DNA of 64,000 bases, from NCBI GenBank assembly GCA_963835055.1, contig CAWIDU010000001.1, positions 740,284 through 804,283 on the forward strand, written 5' to 3'. The stretch is from CAWIDU01 sp963835055 (GTDB lineage: Bacteria; Patescibacteriota; Saccharimonadia; Saccharimonadales; UBA4665). The notes under the pieces were generated by a model, which saw nothing but the letters and a program-made list of their open reading frames with translations, made no database searches and was not told the origin of the DNA. This document shows positions 19,454-29,078 of the stretch, one piece after another. Made by a program: the position numbers and the translations under genes. Numbering within the stretch: position 1 is the stretch's first letter; each line of letters starts with the position of its first letter.

Positions 19454-19873
19454 ATGGCCATCGCCGCCCGACCGAAACCACCCAGTCACTACAAGAAACG
19501 CAGCGGACAGCACCACCGCCAGAGTCAGCCATACCTCAAAACGTACTGGCCGTACCTGCCGATGGCCGCCATTCTTACGAGCGGCGCGATTATCAACGCC
19601 ACTTGGGCAGTGGCCGCAGCCGCACCCAGCCAAGCCTCGGAAACGCGCGTTCAAGCTCTCAGCGGCATCGACGCCGCTTGGTTGCCGGCTGTCGTCTTGG
19701 TAATTGCTGGCGTAGCCTTAATCTGGTTCGTCGTCCACCACACGCTGGCCTTCCATCGTCTCCTGATCCGCGGCGAGCACTTCATCAATGATCATCCCCT
19801 GCTCGACATCGCCGCCGTCTTCATTTTCACAGCCGGCTTCGTGCTGACTAGAACTTCTGGACTAATTCGCTAG
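19454..19873 (+). CDS. Small membrane protein
   Basis: Not recognised. 139 residues with a basic N-terminus (His/Lys/Arg-rich, about residues 1-30) and three hydrophobic segments (about 36-58, 75-97 and 112-132). The basic start suggests an N-in topology. No motifs seen. It lies between the SpoU methylase gene and the PurH-like gene, with its own -10 box. Confidence 0.6.
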   Translation: MAIAARPKPPSHYKKRSGQHHRQSQPYLKTYWPYLPMAAILTSGAIINATWAVAAAAPSQASETRVQALSGIDAAWLPAVVLVIAGVALIWFVVHHTLAFHRLLIRGEHFINDHPLLDIAAVFIFTAGFVLTRTSGLIR

Positions 19874-19888
19874 TGATTCCGCTCATGC

Positions 19889-19917
19889 TTGCGTATTGCG
19901 GCTAGCTATACGATAAT
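19889..19917 (+). promoter_or_regulatory. Promoter of the PurH-like gene
   Basis: TTGCGT (19889-19894), 17-base spacer, GATAAT (19912-19917). A leader of about 20 bases carries GGAGG six bases before the ATG, one of the minority of leadered genes. Confidence 0.55.
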
Positions 19918-19942
19918 CCAGTTTAATTAAGTTGGAGGGTTT

Positions 19943-20605
19943 ATGGCAGCACCCGAAGAAGTTCCAGATCTCGCATTAATAACCGTAGCTGATAAAACGG
20001 GTATTGAGGAGTTCGCGCAAGGTTTACATGAGCTTGATTGGGAGATTTATGCCTCTAGCGGCACGGTGGCCAAACTGAAGGAGGCCGCTGTGCCGGTCAT
20101 CGATGTGGCAAATCTGGTTGGCGGTAAAGCAATACTAGGACACCGAGTTGTCACCTTGTCCCGCGAAATTTCGGCCGGCGTTTTGGCAGATGACACTCCC
20201 GAAGATACAGAAGAGCTACTAAGTCTTGGCATACCGCGCATCGGCTTGGTGTGTGTTGATATGTATCCCTTGCAGCAAGAGGTTCGCAATCCGAGCGCTA
20301 CTCTGGACAGCGTCAGAGAGAAAACTGACATCGGCGGTCCAACGCTGTTGAGAGCCGCCGCTAAAGCTCATCGCATAGTTTTGTCAAAAACCGAGCAACG
20401 TCCGCTAGTCCTCAATTGGTTGCGAGATGGTCGGCCAGACGAAGATCACGTGCTGCGCATTTTGGCTGCCACGGCTGAGACGGTGGTCGAAGAGTATGTA
20501 GGTGCCTCAGCCGACTACCTACGTCGCGATGCTTTGAGGCGTGCTGATACGATTAAGCATGCTAAAAATTCTTATGCACGTAAGCTTGCCGAATTAGCCT
20601 TTTAG
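19943..20605 (+). CDS. Stand-alone PurH N-terminal (MGS-like, IMP cyclohydrolase) domain protein
   Basis: 220 residues covering only the first domain of PurH; the AICAR transformylase half is absent. Recognisable segments: ADKTGIEEFAQGLHEL, ASSGTVAKLKEAAVPVIDV, MYPLQQEV and TDIGGPTLLRAAAKAH. In PurH the motif K-T-L-H-P supplies a catalytic lysine; here it reads VVTLSRE, so the lysine is lost, while Tyr (MYP), Asp (TDIGG) and Lys (RAAAKAH) are kept. IMP cyclohydrolase activity is therefore doubtful. GGAGG before ATG 19943 supports the start. No other purine genes are in the window. Confidence 0.82.
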   Translation: MAAPEEVPDLALITVADKTGIEEFAQGLHELDWEIYASSGTVAKLKEAAVPVIDVANLVGGKAILGHRVVTLSREISAGVLADDTPEDTEELLSLGIPRIGLVCVDMYPLQQEVRNPSATLDSVREKTDIGGPTLLRAAAKAHRIVLSKTEQRPLVLNWLRDGRPDEDHVLRILAATAETVVEEYVGASADYLRRDALRRADTIKHAKNSYARKLAELAF

Positions 20606-20628
20606 AGCTGAGAAAACCGCTGAAATAA

Positions 20629-23600
20629 TTATTGAATGACCAGGTTGTCGGCGCCGACGAGGTCGCGGAGTTGACTTAGGCCGTCACTGGCTTGATCGAT
20701 GCCGGTTGGCAGTTTTATGGCTTGTTTGGAGTCGTTTTCGCCGAGCACCAGGACGACGTCCGTCGGGCCGCGGTGAGCGTCGATTGTTTGCTTGAGCGAA
20801 AGCAGCGTTTGTTCGTCGCTGGTGTTGAGCAGCCTTATGTAAATCCGCTCGCTGACCGGCTGAAGGTCTTCCTGGAGAGCCTCAAGGTCGGCCGGCGGGA
20901 TTTCTGGCAGGGGTTCGGCATTATTTTCAGCTTCAGGGGCTTTCTGGCTAGGTTTTTGGCCTGTCGACTGGTGGCCGTCGGCTTCGGCAGCGGTGATTTC
21001 GCGGGCCTCATCGACCATCACCTTGGCCTCGCCGGTGGCGTTGCCGCTGCGGTCACGATTACTGATTTTGCCCCTGATCAGGACAACGTGGTCGCGCTGC
21101 CAAACGCCGGCTGATTGCTGATAACTGCCCGGAAAGAGGACGATTTCGATTTCGCCGGTTTGGTCCTCGATCTTGACGAACGCCATGCGCTGGCCATTCT
21201 TGGTGGTGATCTCGCGGACGTCGCTGATCAAGCCGCCAACAGTAACCCCCGCGCCGTCGCGCAGCTCGCCAAGACTGTTCAACGGCCGGACCTTGGCGGC
21301 CAGGATGGCCTCGAAACGCTCCAGCGGATGCTGGCTGAGATAAATACCCAGTAACTCGCGCTCCCATTGCAGCTGCTCGTGGCTATCGATGGCCGCCGGC
21401 GCGGCTTGCAGTTCTAGCCGGCTCTGCTGGATGATCACGCCGTCGGAGTCGGAGAACAGGTCGGTTTGGCCACTGTTGGCCTGTTGGTGCAGGCGGCCGG
21501 CGAAAGCCAACAAGACATCCAGGTTATGTAGCAGCGTCGCCCGGTCGCCGAAACGGTCGAAAGCCCCGGCCTTGACTAGGCTTTCCAGGGCTTTGCGGTT
21601 AACCACCCGCGGGCTGACGCGGCTCAGGAAATCTTCCAAATTCTCGAAGTTATTTTCCTCACGGGCACGCAAAATTTCCTCGACGGCAGCTGTACCGACG
21701 TTCTTGATGGCCGCCATGCCGAAACGAATTTGCTCCTGCCCGGGCACCACGGCGAACTCCAGGAATGATTCGTTGACGTCCGGCGCCAGCACTGTCAGTC
21801 CCATGTGTTTGCATTCCGTAATTTCGATCGCCAGGCGGTCGGTGTCATCGTAGTCGCTGGTCATCAGGGCCGCCATGAAAGCCGCCGGGTAATGCGCCTT
21901 GAGATAGGCCGTCTGGTAGGCGATCGTGGCGTAGCAAGCGGAATGCACCTTGTTGAAGCCATAGTCGGCGAATGCTTCCATACGGGCCCAGAATTTCTCG
22001 GCGAAATCACGTTTGACTTGGCTGTGCTCAATCATGCCGTCAACAAATGAGGCCTTCATTTTCGCCATCGTCTCGCGCTGTTTTTTACCAATCGCTTTGC
22101 GCAAGGTATCGGCCTGCCCACCGGTGAAGCCGCACATGTCTTTACTGATTTGCATGAATTGTTCCTGATATACCAGGACACCATAGGTGTTTTCGAGAGC
22201 AGCCCGGAGACCTTCATGCTCGAAGACGATTTTCTTCCGGCCATGCTTGCGATCGATAAATTCCTGTATAAATTGCATTGGTCCGGGACGGTAAAGTGCG
22301 TTCATGGCTATCAAATCGTCAAATTTGGTGGGCACCAGTTCTTTCAAATAGCGCTTCATGCCCGCCGATTCAAACTGGAAAACGCCGGTCGTATCACCAC
22401 GTTGGAATAATTCCAGAGTCTTATCGTCATCGAGAGGAATGGTGTTAATGTCGATGTCTTTGTCATAAACGCGTCTGACAATTCTAAGAGCGTTTTTGAT
22501 AATCGTCAGGTTGGAGAGACCGAGGAAGTCCATCTTGAGCAGGCCTAGCTCTTCGATTGGCCCCATCGAATATTGAGTGGCGACGACGCCTTTCTGAGCC
22601 ATTTCGAGCGGCGTGTAATAGACAATATCTTCGGGAGCGATGACCACGCCAGCCGCATGTACACCATGTGAACGAATAGTTCCTTCCAGCTGGACGGCTA
22701 GGTCGAAAACTTTTTTGGCAGTTTCATTGGTCTGGTACTCGCGCTTCAAGTCACTATTCTCTTTGATCGACTTCGACAGCGGAATATGGCGGCCTTGGAC
22801 TGGTGGCGGAATCATCTTGGCCAGGCGATCAGCTTCGGCATAAGGGACTTGAAGAACGCGCGATACGTCGCGCACGGCGTTGCGGGCTGCCATCCGGCCG
22901 AATGTCACAATGTTGGCCACGCGGTCTTTGCCGTATTTCTCGACACAATACTGAATAACTTCATCACGACGGTTGTCCTGTATGTCGATATCGACATCAG
23001 GCATGCTGATACGGTCGGGGTTCAGGAACCGCTCGAACAGCAAGCCGTACTTCAAGGGGTCTATTTCGGTAATCTTGAGAGCGTAGGCGATGATCGAGCT
23101 AGCGGCGCTGCCGCGTCCCGGTCCAAACACGATTCCCTGGTTCTTGCCCCAGTTTATGAAGTCAGCGATGATTAAAATGTAGCCGTTGAAACCCATTTTA
23201 TCGATAACTTGCACCTCATAATCGGCTCGGGCCAGGACATGTTCGGGCAGTATCTTTTTTGCCTTTTCGATGGTAAGTTTCTGGGCCTCGGCTTCGGTTT
23301 TGCTAGCGTAGCGCCAAGCTAGCCCGCGGTAAAGCAGTTTATCGAGATACGAGCGTTCGGTTTCGCCTTTTGGTACCGGGAATTTGGGAATCAAAATTTT
23401 GCCCAGCTCGATTTCGACGTTGCAACGTTCGGCGATGGCCCGGCTATTAGCGATCAGCTCCGGATGGGTTTCGCCCCAACGCTTAATAACCTCCGCCGGT
23501 TCGGTGACATGCAGCTCGAAGTCGGCCAGCGACATCCGCTGGTCGTCGCTGAGGAACGAGCCGGTCTGGACGCATAACAAAATTTCGTGGGCTTCCTGGT

Positions 23601-24309
23601 CCTCGTGTTTCAAATAATGGGCGTCACAAGTAACCACGCACGGAATACCCAACTCCGCGCCGAGCGCCAGCAGCTGCTCATTGACGTTCTCTTGTTCTTG
23701 CCATTTGCCGGGGTGCTCGGGGTGGCCGTGATCTTGGATTTCGAGGAAGTAGCGATCGCCGAAAACTTTCTGGTACCACTTGGCAATTGCTTTCGCCTGT
23801 TCGGCTTGGCCTTGGCGCAAGGCGTCACCCAGCTCACTGTTGATACAGCCACTGAGGCAAATCAGCCCCTCGTTGTGCTTGGCCAAGAGCTCGCGGTCAA
23901 TCCGGGGCCGATAATAAAAACCTTCTAGATTGGCTATGGTGCTCAAGGCCATCAAATTCTGGTAGCCGGCCTGATTCATGGCCAGCAGGATCAGGTGATA
24001 ATTCTGCTTGTCCTTGGCTGGGTCGCGGTCGTACAGACTACGGGACGCCACATAGGTCTCGATGCCGATAATCGGTCTGATGTCATGCTTTTTGGCCTCC
24101 TGATAAAACTCAATCGCGCCGCTGAGCGTGCCATGGTCGGTCATGGCGACGGCCGTCATGCCGCTCTTCTTGACATGACCAATCAAATCCGGCACCTTGG
24201 TCAAGCCATCGAGCAGGCTGTACTGCGTATGGTTGTGCAGATGCACGAAATCGGCCGACTTCAAAGCCGACTTTTTGACTGATTTCCCCTCTGCTTTTTT
24301 AGTCGCCAA
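20629..24309 (-). CDS. dnaE: DNA polymerase III alpha subunit
   Basis: Replicative polymerase, 1226 residues and unbroken. Order: PHP domain (FVHLHNHTQYSLLDG, MTDHGTLSG), palm with catalytic aspartates (MPDVDIDIQD), fingers, YRPGPM, helix-hairpin-helix region, and a C-terminal OB domain (VGGLISDVREITTKNGQRMA). PHP metal ligands look intact, so built-in proofreading is possible. Start is TTG 24309: GAGGG lies just upstream and TATAAT (24343-24348) gives a leader of about 27 bases. A monocistronic unit. Confidence 0.97.
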   Translation of the reverse strand: MATKKAEGKSVKKSALKSADFVHLHNHTQYSLLDGLTKVPDLIGHVKKSGMTAVAMTDHGTLSGAIEFYQEAKKHDIRPIIGIETYVASRSLYDRDPAKDKQNYHLILLAMNQAGYQNLMALSTIANLEGFYYRPRIDRELLAKHNEGLICLSGCINSELGDALRQGQAEQAKAIAKWYQKVFGDRYFLEIQDHGHPEHPGKWQEQENVNEQLLALGAELGIPCVVTCDAHYLKHEDQEAHEILLCVQTGSFLSDDQRMSLADFELHVTEPAEVIKRWGETHPELIANSRAIAERCNVEIELGKILIPKFPVPKGETERSYLDKLLYRGLAWRYASKTEAEAQKLTIEKAKKILPEHVLARADYEVQVIDKMGFNGYILIIADFINWGKNQGIVFGPGRGSAASSIIAYALKITEIDPLKYGLLFERFLNPDRISMPDVDIDIQDNRRDEVIQYCVEKYGKDRVANIVTFGRMAARNAVRDVSRVLQVPYAEADRLAKMIPPPVQGRHIPLSKSIKENSDLKREYQTNETAKKVFDLAVQLEGTIRSHGVHAAGVVIAPEDIVYYTPLEMAQKGVVATQYSMGPIEELGLLKMDFLGLSNLTIIKNALRIVRRVYDKDIDINTIPLDDDKTLELFQRGDTTGVFQFESAGMKRYLKELVPTKFDDLIAMNALYRPGPMQFIQEFIDRKHGRKKIVFEHEGLRAALENTYGVLVYQEQFMQISKDMCGFTGGQADTLRKAIGKKQRETMAKMKASFVDGMIEHSQVKRDFAEKFWARMEAFADYGFNKVHSACYATIAYQTAYLKAHYPAAFMAALMTSDYDDTDRLAIEITECKHMGLTVLAPDVNESFLEFAVVPGQEQIRFGMAAIKNVGTAAVEEILRAREENNFENLEDFLSRVSPRVVNRKALESLVKAGAFDRFGDRATLLHNLDVLLAFAGRLHQQANSGQTDLFSDSDGVIIQQSRLELQAAPAAIDSHEQLQWERELLGIYLSQHPLERFEAILAAKVRPLNSLGELRDGAGVTVGGLISDVREITTKNGQRMAFVKIEDQTGEIEIVLFPGSYQQSAGVWQRDHVVLIRGKISNRDRSGNATGEAKVMVDEAREITAAEADGHQSTGQKPSQKAPEAENNAEPLPEIPPADLEALQEDLQPVSERIYIRLLNTSDEQTLLSLKQTIDAHRGPTDVVLVLGENDSKQAIKLPTGIDQASDGLSQLRDLVGADNLVIQ

Positions 24310-24342
24310 AATACCCTCAAGAACTCTTAAATTAGTCCTCTA

Positions 24343-24348
24343 ATTATA
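24343..24348 (-). promoter_or_regulatory. -10 box of dnaE
   Basis: Perfect TATAAT; the transcript would begin near 24336 and carry GAGGG before the TTG start. The -35 region is unclear. Confidence 0.5.
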
Positions 24349-24354
24349 ACAGGC

Positions 24355-24768
24355 TTATTTCTTGAGGTATTGCTTGAGGTGTTCGAGCGCGCCGTTGGCG
24401 TCCTTGATGGCCTTGTCGAGGTCTTTGTCGGCGGCGTCGCCTTCGTGCACGGCGCTTAAGACTTGGCGGGCTTTTTCCTTGGCAGCCTTAGCCTTGCCGA
24501 CCAGTTCGTCTAGTTCTTTCTGGGCGCGGCCACCAGCCGCACCGCCGCGGCGGCGGGCGTCATCGAGCGCTTTGGTCAACTCGGTGTGGGCTTGCTTGAG
24601 GTTCTTCTCGGCTTCGGCCATACGCTTATCGGCTGTCGTCTTAATATCCTGGCGTGTTTCTTTGCCGCTCTTAGGCGCGGTCAATAGGCCAGCCAGATAG
24701 CCGACAACTCCAGCGATGGCGCTGCCGATCGCTACCTTCTTGAAAGCGTTGCCTTTACGATCTGTCAT
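24355..24768 (-). CDS. YtxH-like envelope protein
   Basis: 137 residues. An N-terminal hydrophobic Gly/Ala segment (about 12-29), then PKSGKETRQD, the YtxH signature, then a long charged coiled coil. The family is membrane-associated and stress-linked, with no known biochemical activity. Overlaps the upstream small membrane gene by ATGA, and AAAGGAG lies before the ATG, so it is the second gene of a two-gene operon. Confidence 0.75.
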   Translation of the reverse strand: MTDRKGNAFKKVAIGSAIAGVVGYLAGLLTAPKSGKETRQDIKTTADKRMAEAEKNLKQAHTELTKALDDARRRGGAAGGRAQKELDELVGKAKAAKEKARQVLSAVHEGDAADKDLDKAIKDANGALEHLKQYLKK

Positions 24769-25016
24769 TTGCGACTCCTTTGAACGACTTTAATAATATT
24801 GCGGACTAGTTTGAAGAGGGCCATCCGGCCATGGGCGTCCTTGAGTACGTCGGCGGCATTCTCGACAGAGTCCACCACGCCCTCGGCCTTGGTGACAACC
24901 CGCCGCACGCTGCTAATTAATTTAACCGCCATAGCCGCCACGGCGATGCACAGAATTATAAAAATGCTCAGCAAACTGCCAACGATAATCAGAAGAGTGG
25001 TTTCGACGGTGGTCAT
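24765..25016 (-). CDS. Small single-pass membrane protein (DUF948-like)
   Basis: 83 residues: one strong N-terminal membrane helix (about 7-31), then an amphipathic Val/Asp/Lys-rich helix (VVTKAEGVVDSVENAADVLKD) as in DUF948 proteins often paired with YtxH genes. The ATG at 25016 follows a perfect TATAAT by six bases, so the message should be leaderless. First gene of an operon with the YtxH-like protein. Confidence 0.65.
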   Translation of the reverse strand: MTTVETTLLIIVGSLLSIFIILCIAVAAMAVKLISSVRRVVTKAEGVVDSVENAADVLKDAHGRMALFKLVRNIIKVVQRSRK

Positions 25017-25022
25017 GGCATT

Positions 25023-25028
25023 ATTATA
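25023..25028 (-). promoter_or_regulatory. -10 box of the small membrane protein/YtxH operon
   Basis: Perfect TATAAT six bases before the ATG at 25016; predicted leaderless. TTACAA 18 bases upstream is a weak -35 candidate. Confidence 0.55.
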
Positions 25029-25054
25029 TAACTAAAACCGGCAGCGTTGTAATT

Positions 25055-26482
25055 TTACTTTATACCAAGCTGTTTCTTGACCAGGTCTTGCGCCAGCTGC
25101 GGGTTAGCCTGGCCCTTGGATTCTTTCATCACCTGCCCCACCAGGAAGCCAATGGCTTTCAGCTCGCCGTTTTTAACGTCTTCGGCGGCTTGGGGATTTT
25201 CCCGCAAAACTTTCTCGACAATCTTGGCGATCTCGCCCTCATCGGAAACCTGAGCGTGTTTTTTGATAAGCTCGTCAACATTTGTCTGTGGAGCTTTAAT
25301 CATAACGAATAGGGTCTGGCTAGCAGTTGTGGTGCTTAAGGTGTTCGCAACCACGCCCTCTGCGATTTTAACGTGATCTTCTACTCGTATCTTTAAGGTT
25401 TCTGGGTTTTCTAAAGAATCATAGGTCAATCTACGAACGCCTTCATCCGATGCACCGGCGGCAATTGCCGTAGATATTTTTTCATAAACTTCCGGATTAT
25501 CTAGAATATCCTCGATCACTCTCGGACTGATATCGAGCTTAGAGAGTTCCAGCCGTATCGCCGCAGGCAATTTTGGCATTTCTTCGCTGATTTTGTTGAC
25601 GAATTCGTCGGTGAGGACGATGGGCGGCAGGTCGGGGTCGGGCATGTAGCGGTAATCGTCGGCGTTTTCTTTGGTGCGCTGGCTGAGAGTTTTTTGCTTG
25701 GCGTCGTCCCAGCCGCGGGTTTCCTGGACAATCTTCTGGCCTTTTTCTAGTAATTCGATTTGGCGGTCGATTTCGTAATCCACCGCTTTTTCAACGGCCC
25801 GGAAACTGTTCAGATTTTTGGTTTCGCTGCGCGTGCCCAGTTCGTTGGTCTGGCTGACGCTGACATTGACATCAAAACGCATGTTGCCGTAGTAGAGGTT
25901 GGCGTCCGACACGTCGGCGTAGCGCATTCGTAAGTATAGTTCGCGGGCATAGGCTTTGGCCTCGGCGCTGGTGTGCATGTCTGGCTCGCTGACGATTTCC
26001 AGCAGCGGCGTGCCGGCGCGGTTGAGATCGACTAGGCTGTAGTCCTGGCCGGCTGGATGGGTGCTCTTGCCGGCGTCTTCTTCCAGGTGGGCGCGGGTGA
26101 TGCCGATGGTCTTCTGGGCTGGCCGTCGACTTCAATCGTAATCGCGCCCTTGCCAACGATCGGCTCGTCGTACTGGCTGATTTGATAGCCTTTCGGCAAA
26201 TCAGGATAAAAATAATGTTTGCGGTCGAATTTGCTGAACTTTTCCGGCACGGTGCCAAGCGCGAAGGCCGCCCGCGTAGCCAGCGTGACGGCTTCGTCGT
26301 TCAACACCGGCAAAGCGCCGGGCAGGCCGAAAGCAATGTGGCTGACCAGCGTGTTGGGCGGCGCTTCGCGGGCATCGTTACCAACGGCCGCGAACAGTTT
26401 GGTCTTGGTTTTGAGCTGGACATGGCACTCGAGTGCCGATAGTGGACGTGTATTTGGCGCGAGCGACTTTGGGGTCAATCAT
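25055..26482 (-). CDS. gatB: Aspartyl/glutamyl-tRNA amidotransferase subunit B (frame interrupted)
   Basis: GatB, the kinase/tRNA-binding subunit of GatCAB that makes Gln-tRNA or Asn-tRNA. Motifs: LECHVQLKTKTKLF, DLPKGYQISQYDEP, NLNSFRAVEKAVDYEI, DPDLPPI, and the C-terminal YqeY-like tail domain. The ATG at 26482 gives MIDPKVARAKYTSTIG, which joins the family core after one extra base near 26435; a second break lies near 26120. Total length (about 475 codons) is normal. ATG overlaps the stop of the small membrane gene as ATGA, in the order gatC-gatA-orphan-gatB. Confidence 0.92.
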
Positions 26483-26899
26483 GATTCCAGTGCTCCCAAA
26501 TCCCGCAACGCCTGGCGAAACCCGGCAGCGCCGTCAAGATCGTCTGTTTTTGAGCTTGCGAACGTCCTCGATGGACGATGTGGTTACAGAATTGTGGCTG
26601 AACCAAACAGTGTCGTTGCTGGTCAGGGTGCGTTGGGCGGCCACCAACCGCTCGCCAGTGGTTTTGCCTTTAAAGTGCCGCTGCTTGAGCGCTTTGTCGA
26701 GCAAGTTATCGGCGTCAATGAGGGCTAGCGGCCAGGTTTTGCGCGTCAGGCAATTCTTCTGCAGGGCCCGCCAGCGTTTGGCGAAGTGGGCCGGATCGAG
26801 CCGCGGCGCCCGGCGGCGGTACCACCAGATTAGCGTCCCTGTTAATAAGATGATAACAGCGATAGCGTGCCAGGCCTATAGTATAGGAATACGACTCAT
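26480..26899 (-). CDS. Small membrane-anchored protein between gatA and gatB (frame interrupted)
   Basis: Reconstructed by eye. From ATG 26899 the frame has an in-frame TAG after seven codons, then a membrane helix (AVIILLTGTLIWW) and a soluble part with WPLALIDADNLLDKALKQ and FKGKTTGERLVAAQRTLTSND. Near 26580-26610 the adjacent frame reads CNHIVH, resembling the RNxxVHE motif I recall from this kind of CPR protein, so two compensating indels are likely. An A-run near 26540 holds another. The end FRQALRDLGALES stops at an ATGA overlap with gatB. Function unknown; position implies co-expression with GatCAB. Confidence 0.55.
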
Positions 26900-28329
26900 T
26901 GTGACCAGCAATTCCTCTGTTTGCTTGGCGAAAGCTAGAAGTTGGCGGTCGGCCTTTTGGGCGCCATCAGCTGTACGCCAACGGGCAACCCGTCAATCTA
27001 CGCCGGCCGGCAGGCTGATGGCCGGAATTGCCAGACCAGGTTAGACCGCCACCGTCATCAAGTCGCTCAGGTACATTTGCAGGGGGTTATTAATGTTGGC
27101 GCCGATTTTGAAGGCCGTGGTGGGTGCGACTGGTCCAAGCAGGAAGTCCACCTGCTCGAAAGCTTTTTGAAATTCATTAATGAGTTTGGTGCGCACGGTT
27201 TGAGCTTGTTTGTAATAGGCATCGTAATAGCCGCTGGACAACACGTAGGTACCAATCATAATGCGGCGCTTGGCCTCCTTGCCGAAACCACGGCCCCGTG
27301 ACTTCATGTAACTTTCGTCCAGGTCTTTGGCGTCTGGCTCGCTATAGCCATAGCGCTGGCCATCATAGCGGCCGAGGTTGCTGCTGATTTCGGCCGGGCA
27401 AATAATGTAATAAACCGCCAAGGCCAACGGCAGCGACGGTAAACTGAGTTCAGTAACTTCCACGCCGGCGGCTTCTAATTTTTTGCCGACGCCCTTGATA
27501 ACTTCAGCGATTTTCGGGTCTAGGCTCTCGCCATGTACTCACGAATAATGCCGACTTTTTTGCCTTTCAGGGAATCATCTTTCGGTATATAGACTTCAGC
27601 ATCACGCTCGATGGTGGTGCTGTCTAGCTCGTCCCGGCCAGCCATAACATCCAGCACTAACGCCGCATCCTCGACCGTGCGCGCCAATGGGCCGATGACA
27701 TCCGTGCTGCTGGCCATGGCCACCACGCCGGAGCGGCTGACCAGGCCATAGGTCGGCTTATAGCCCAACCACGCCGGAGAAGCTGGCCGGCTGACGGATC
27801 GAGCCGCCAGTATCGGTGCCGGTGGCGAAAGGTGCCATTTCCAAGCCACGGCTGCGGCCGAGCCGCCGGAGCTGCCACCTGGCACGCGTGTTTTGTCATG
27901 AGGGTTCTTGGTGGTAAAAAAGTCACTGTTTTCAGTGCTGGAGCCGTGGGCGAAAGCGTCGAGGTTGGCCTTGGCAACACAGATAGCGCCTTCGGCCTCT
28001 AATCTCTCAATCGCCGTAGCTTGATACGGCGCCGTGAAACCTTTCAGAATGTTGCTGGCGGCCGTCGTTTCGGCCCCAAAAGCCAAAAAGTTATCTTTGG
28101 CGATGAACGGCACGCCGGCCAGCCGGCCGATTTTTTCGCCTCTGGCGACACGCTGATCGATTTCTGCGGCCCGCTCCCGGGCCCTTTTCTCGACCATGGC
28201 GATAATGGCGTCGTAATCTTTTCTATCAGCGATCGTCTTGAGCGATTGCTCGACTAGATCAGTGGCTTTGGTTTTGCCGGACTGAACGTCGGCCGCCAAA
28301 TCAGCCAGCGGCAGCCACGAATCAGCCAT
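26876..28329 (-). CDS. gatA: Aspartyl/glutamyl-tRNA amidotransferase subunit A (frame interrupted)
   Basis: Amidase subunit that releases ammonia from glutamine. Catalytic Lys in VPFIAKDNF and the GGSSGGSAAAVA serine loop are present. Later segments GLVSRSGVVAMASSTDVIGPLAR, GREAKRRIMIGTYVLSSGYYDAY-like and LLGPVAPTTAFKIG are typical. Frames break near 27830, 27480-27530, 27040-27060, 27000 and 26960; the last piece ends at TAG 26876. One A-run (AAAA near 26963) looks like a homopolymer error. Start ATG overlaps the gatC stop as TAATG. Confidence 0.92.
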
Positions 28330-28622
28330 TAGCCAACCATCCGTTTGACTTTGATTTGGTGGTCTTTGACTTGGGGCACGTTTTTCAATAATTCTTCGGT
28401 TTTGTAGCCGTAATCATTGACCTCATCCGGCCGTGTGACGTTGGTCAGACCGGTGACTTGATTAGTCGGCTTCAGGCCGCTAACATCAACGCTTTGCAAT
28501 TGCTCGACATATTGCAAAATTTCCGACAATTCGCCGCGGAATTCTTCGATTTCCTCATCAGTCAAATCGAGCCGGCTCAATCGAGCCAATTTCAAGACAT
28601 CTTCCCGGGAGAGTTTCGCCAT
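28329..28622 (-). CDS. gatC: Aspartyl/glutamyl-tRNA amidotransferase subunit C
   Basis: 97-residue stabilising subunit wrapping GatA/GatB. MAKLSREDVLKLARLSRLDLTDEE and LQSVDVSGLKPTNQV are canonical. It opens the operon gatC-gatA-orphan-gatB. TATAAT lies about 11 bases before the ATG, giving a leader of at most a few bases. Intact. Confidence 0.95.
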   Translation of the reverse strand: MAKLSREDVLKLARLSRLDLTDEEIEEFRGELSEILQYVEQLQSVDVSGLKPTNQVTGLTNVTRPDEVNDYGYKTEELLKNVPQVKDHQIKVKRMVG

Positions 28623-28660
28623 AATTAGTGCCCATTATAACAGAGGCTGTGATGCTTTCG

Positions 28661-29053
28661 CTACGCCCACCCCTGCGGCGCCTTGCCGGCTGCCGTTGCC
28701 ATCTCAACTGCTAAATCTTGATAAGCCTCTTCGTTAATCCGATAGTGACTGTCATTTTCCTCGACTGCCTGCTGGAAATCATGAGCAGCTAATAACAAAG
28801 ATACCCTCCACGCCCTAGTTACTCGGGACTGATCACGAAAGGCGACCAAAGCTTGATCGGATTCCGCTTCGGTGTACATAATGTCGCCGTCCTTTTGCTG
28901 AGCCTCACCAGTAATCATTGCTGTTACTTCGCGCTGTTCGAACAGCTCTTGTTCTTCACGCAAAAATCTAATCGCCACACCCACTACGCTGCCCGACTTA
29001 ACGCGCAAGTCCTGTCGTAATCGACTTATGCCTTTTGATAACTCTTCACTCAT
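28661..29053 (-). CDS. Hypothetical protein
   Basis: Not recognised. 130 residues if started at ATG 29053, which has GAGGA about ten bases upstream; a longer frame from 29104 would overlap uvrB and looks unnatural. Soluble, helical and acidic, without motifs. It sits between uvrB and gatC on the same strand, possibly as the last gene of the uvrB unit. Confidence 0.6.
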   Translation of the reverse strand: MSEELSKGISRLRQDLRVKSGSVVGVAIRFLREEQELFEQREVTAMITGEAQQKDGDIMYTEAESDQALVAFRDQSRVTRAWRVSLLLAAHDFQQAVEENDSHYRINEEAYQDLAVEMATAAGKAPQGWA

Positions 29054-29078
29054 CAAAATATTCCTCGAGGAAGCTATT

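Noticed and set aside
26870..26900. TAG recoding in the orphan between gatA and gatB
   Set aside because: TAG ends other genes normally here, for example pyrC and the M1 aminopeptidase, and the region is dense with indels.
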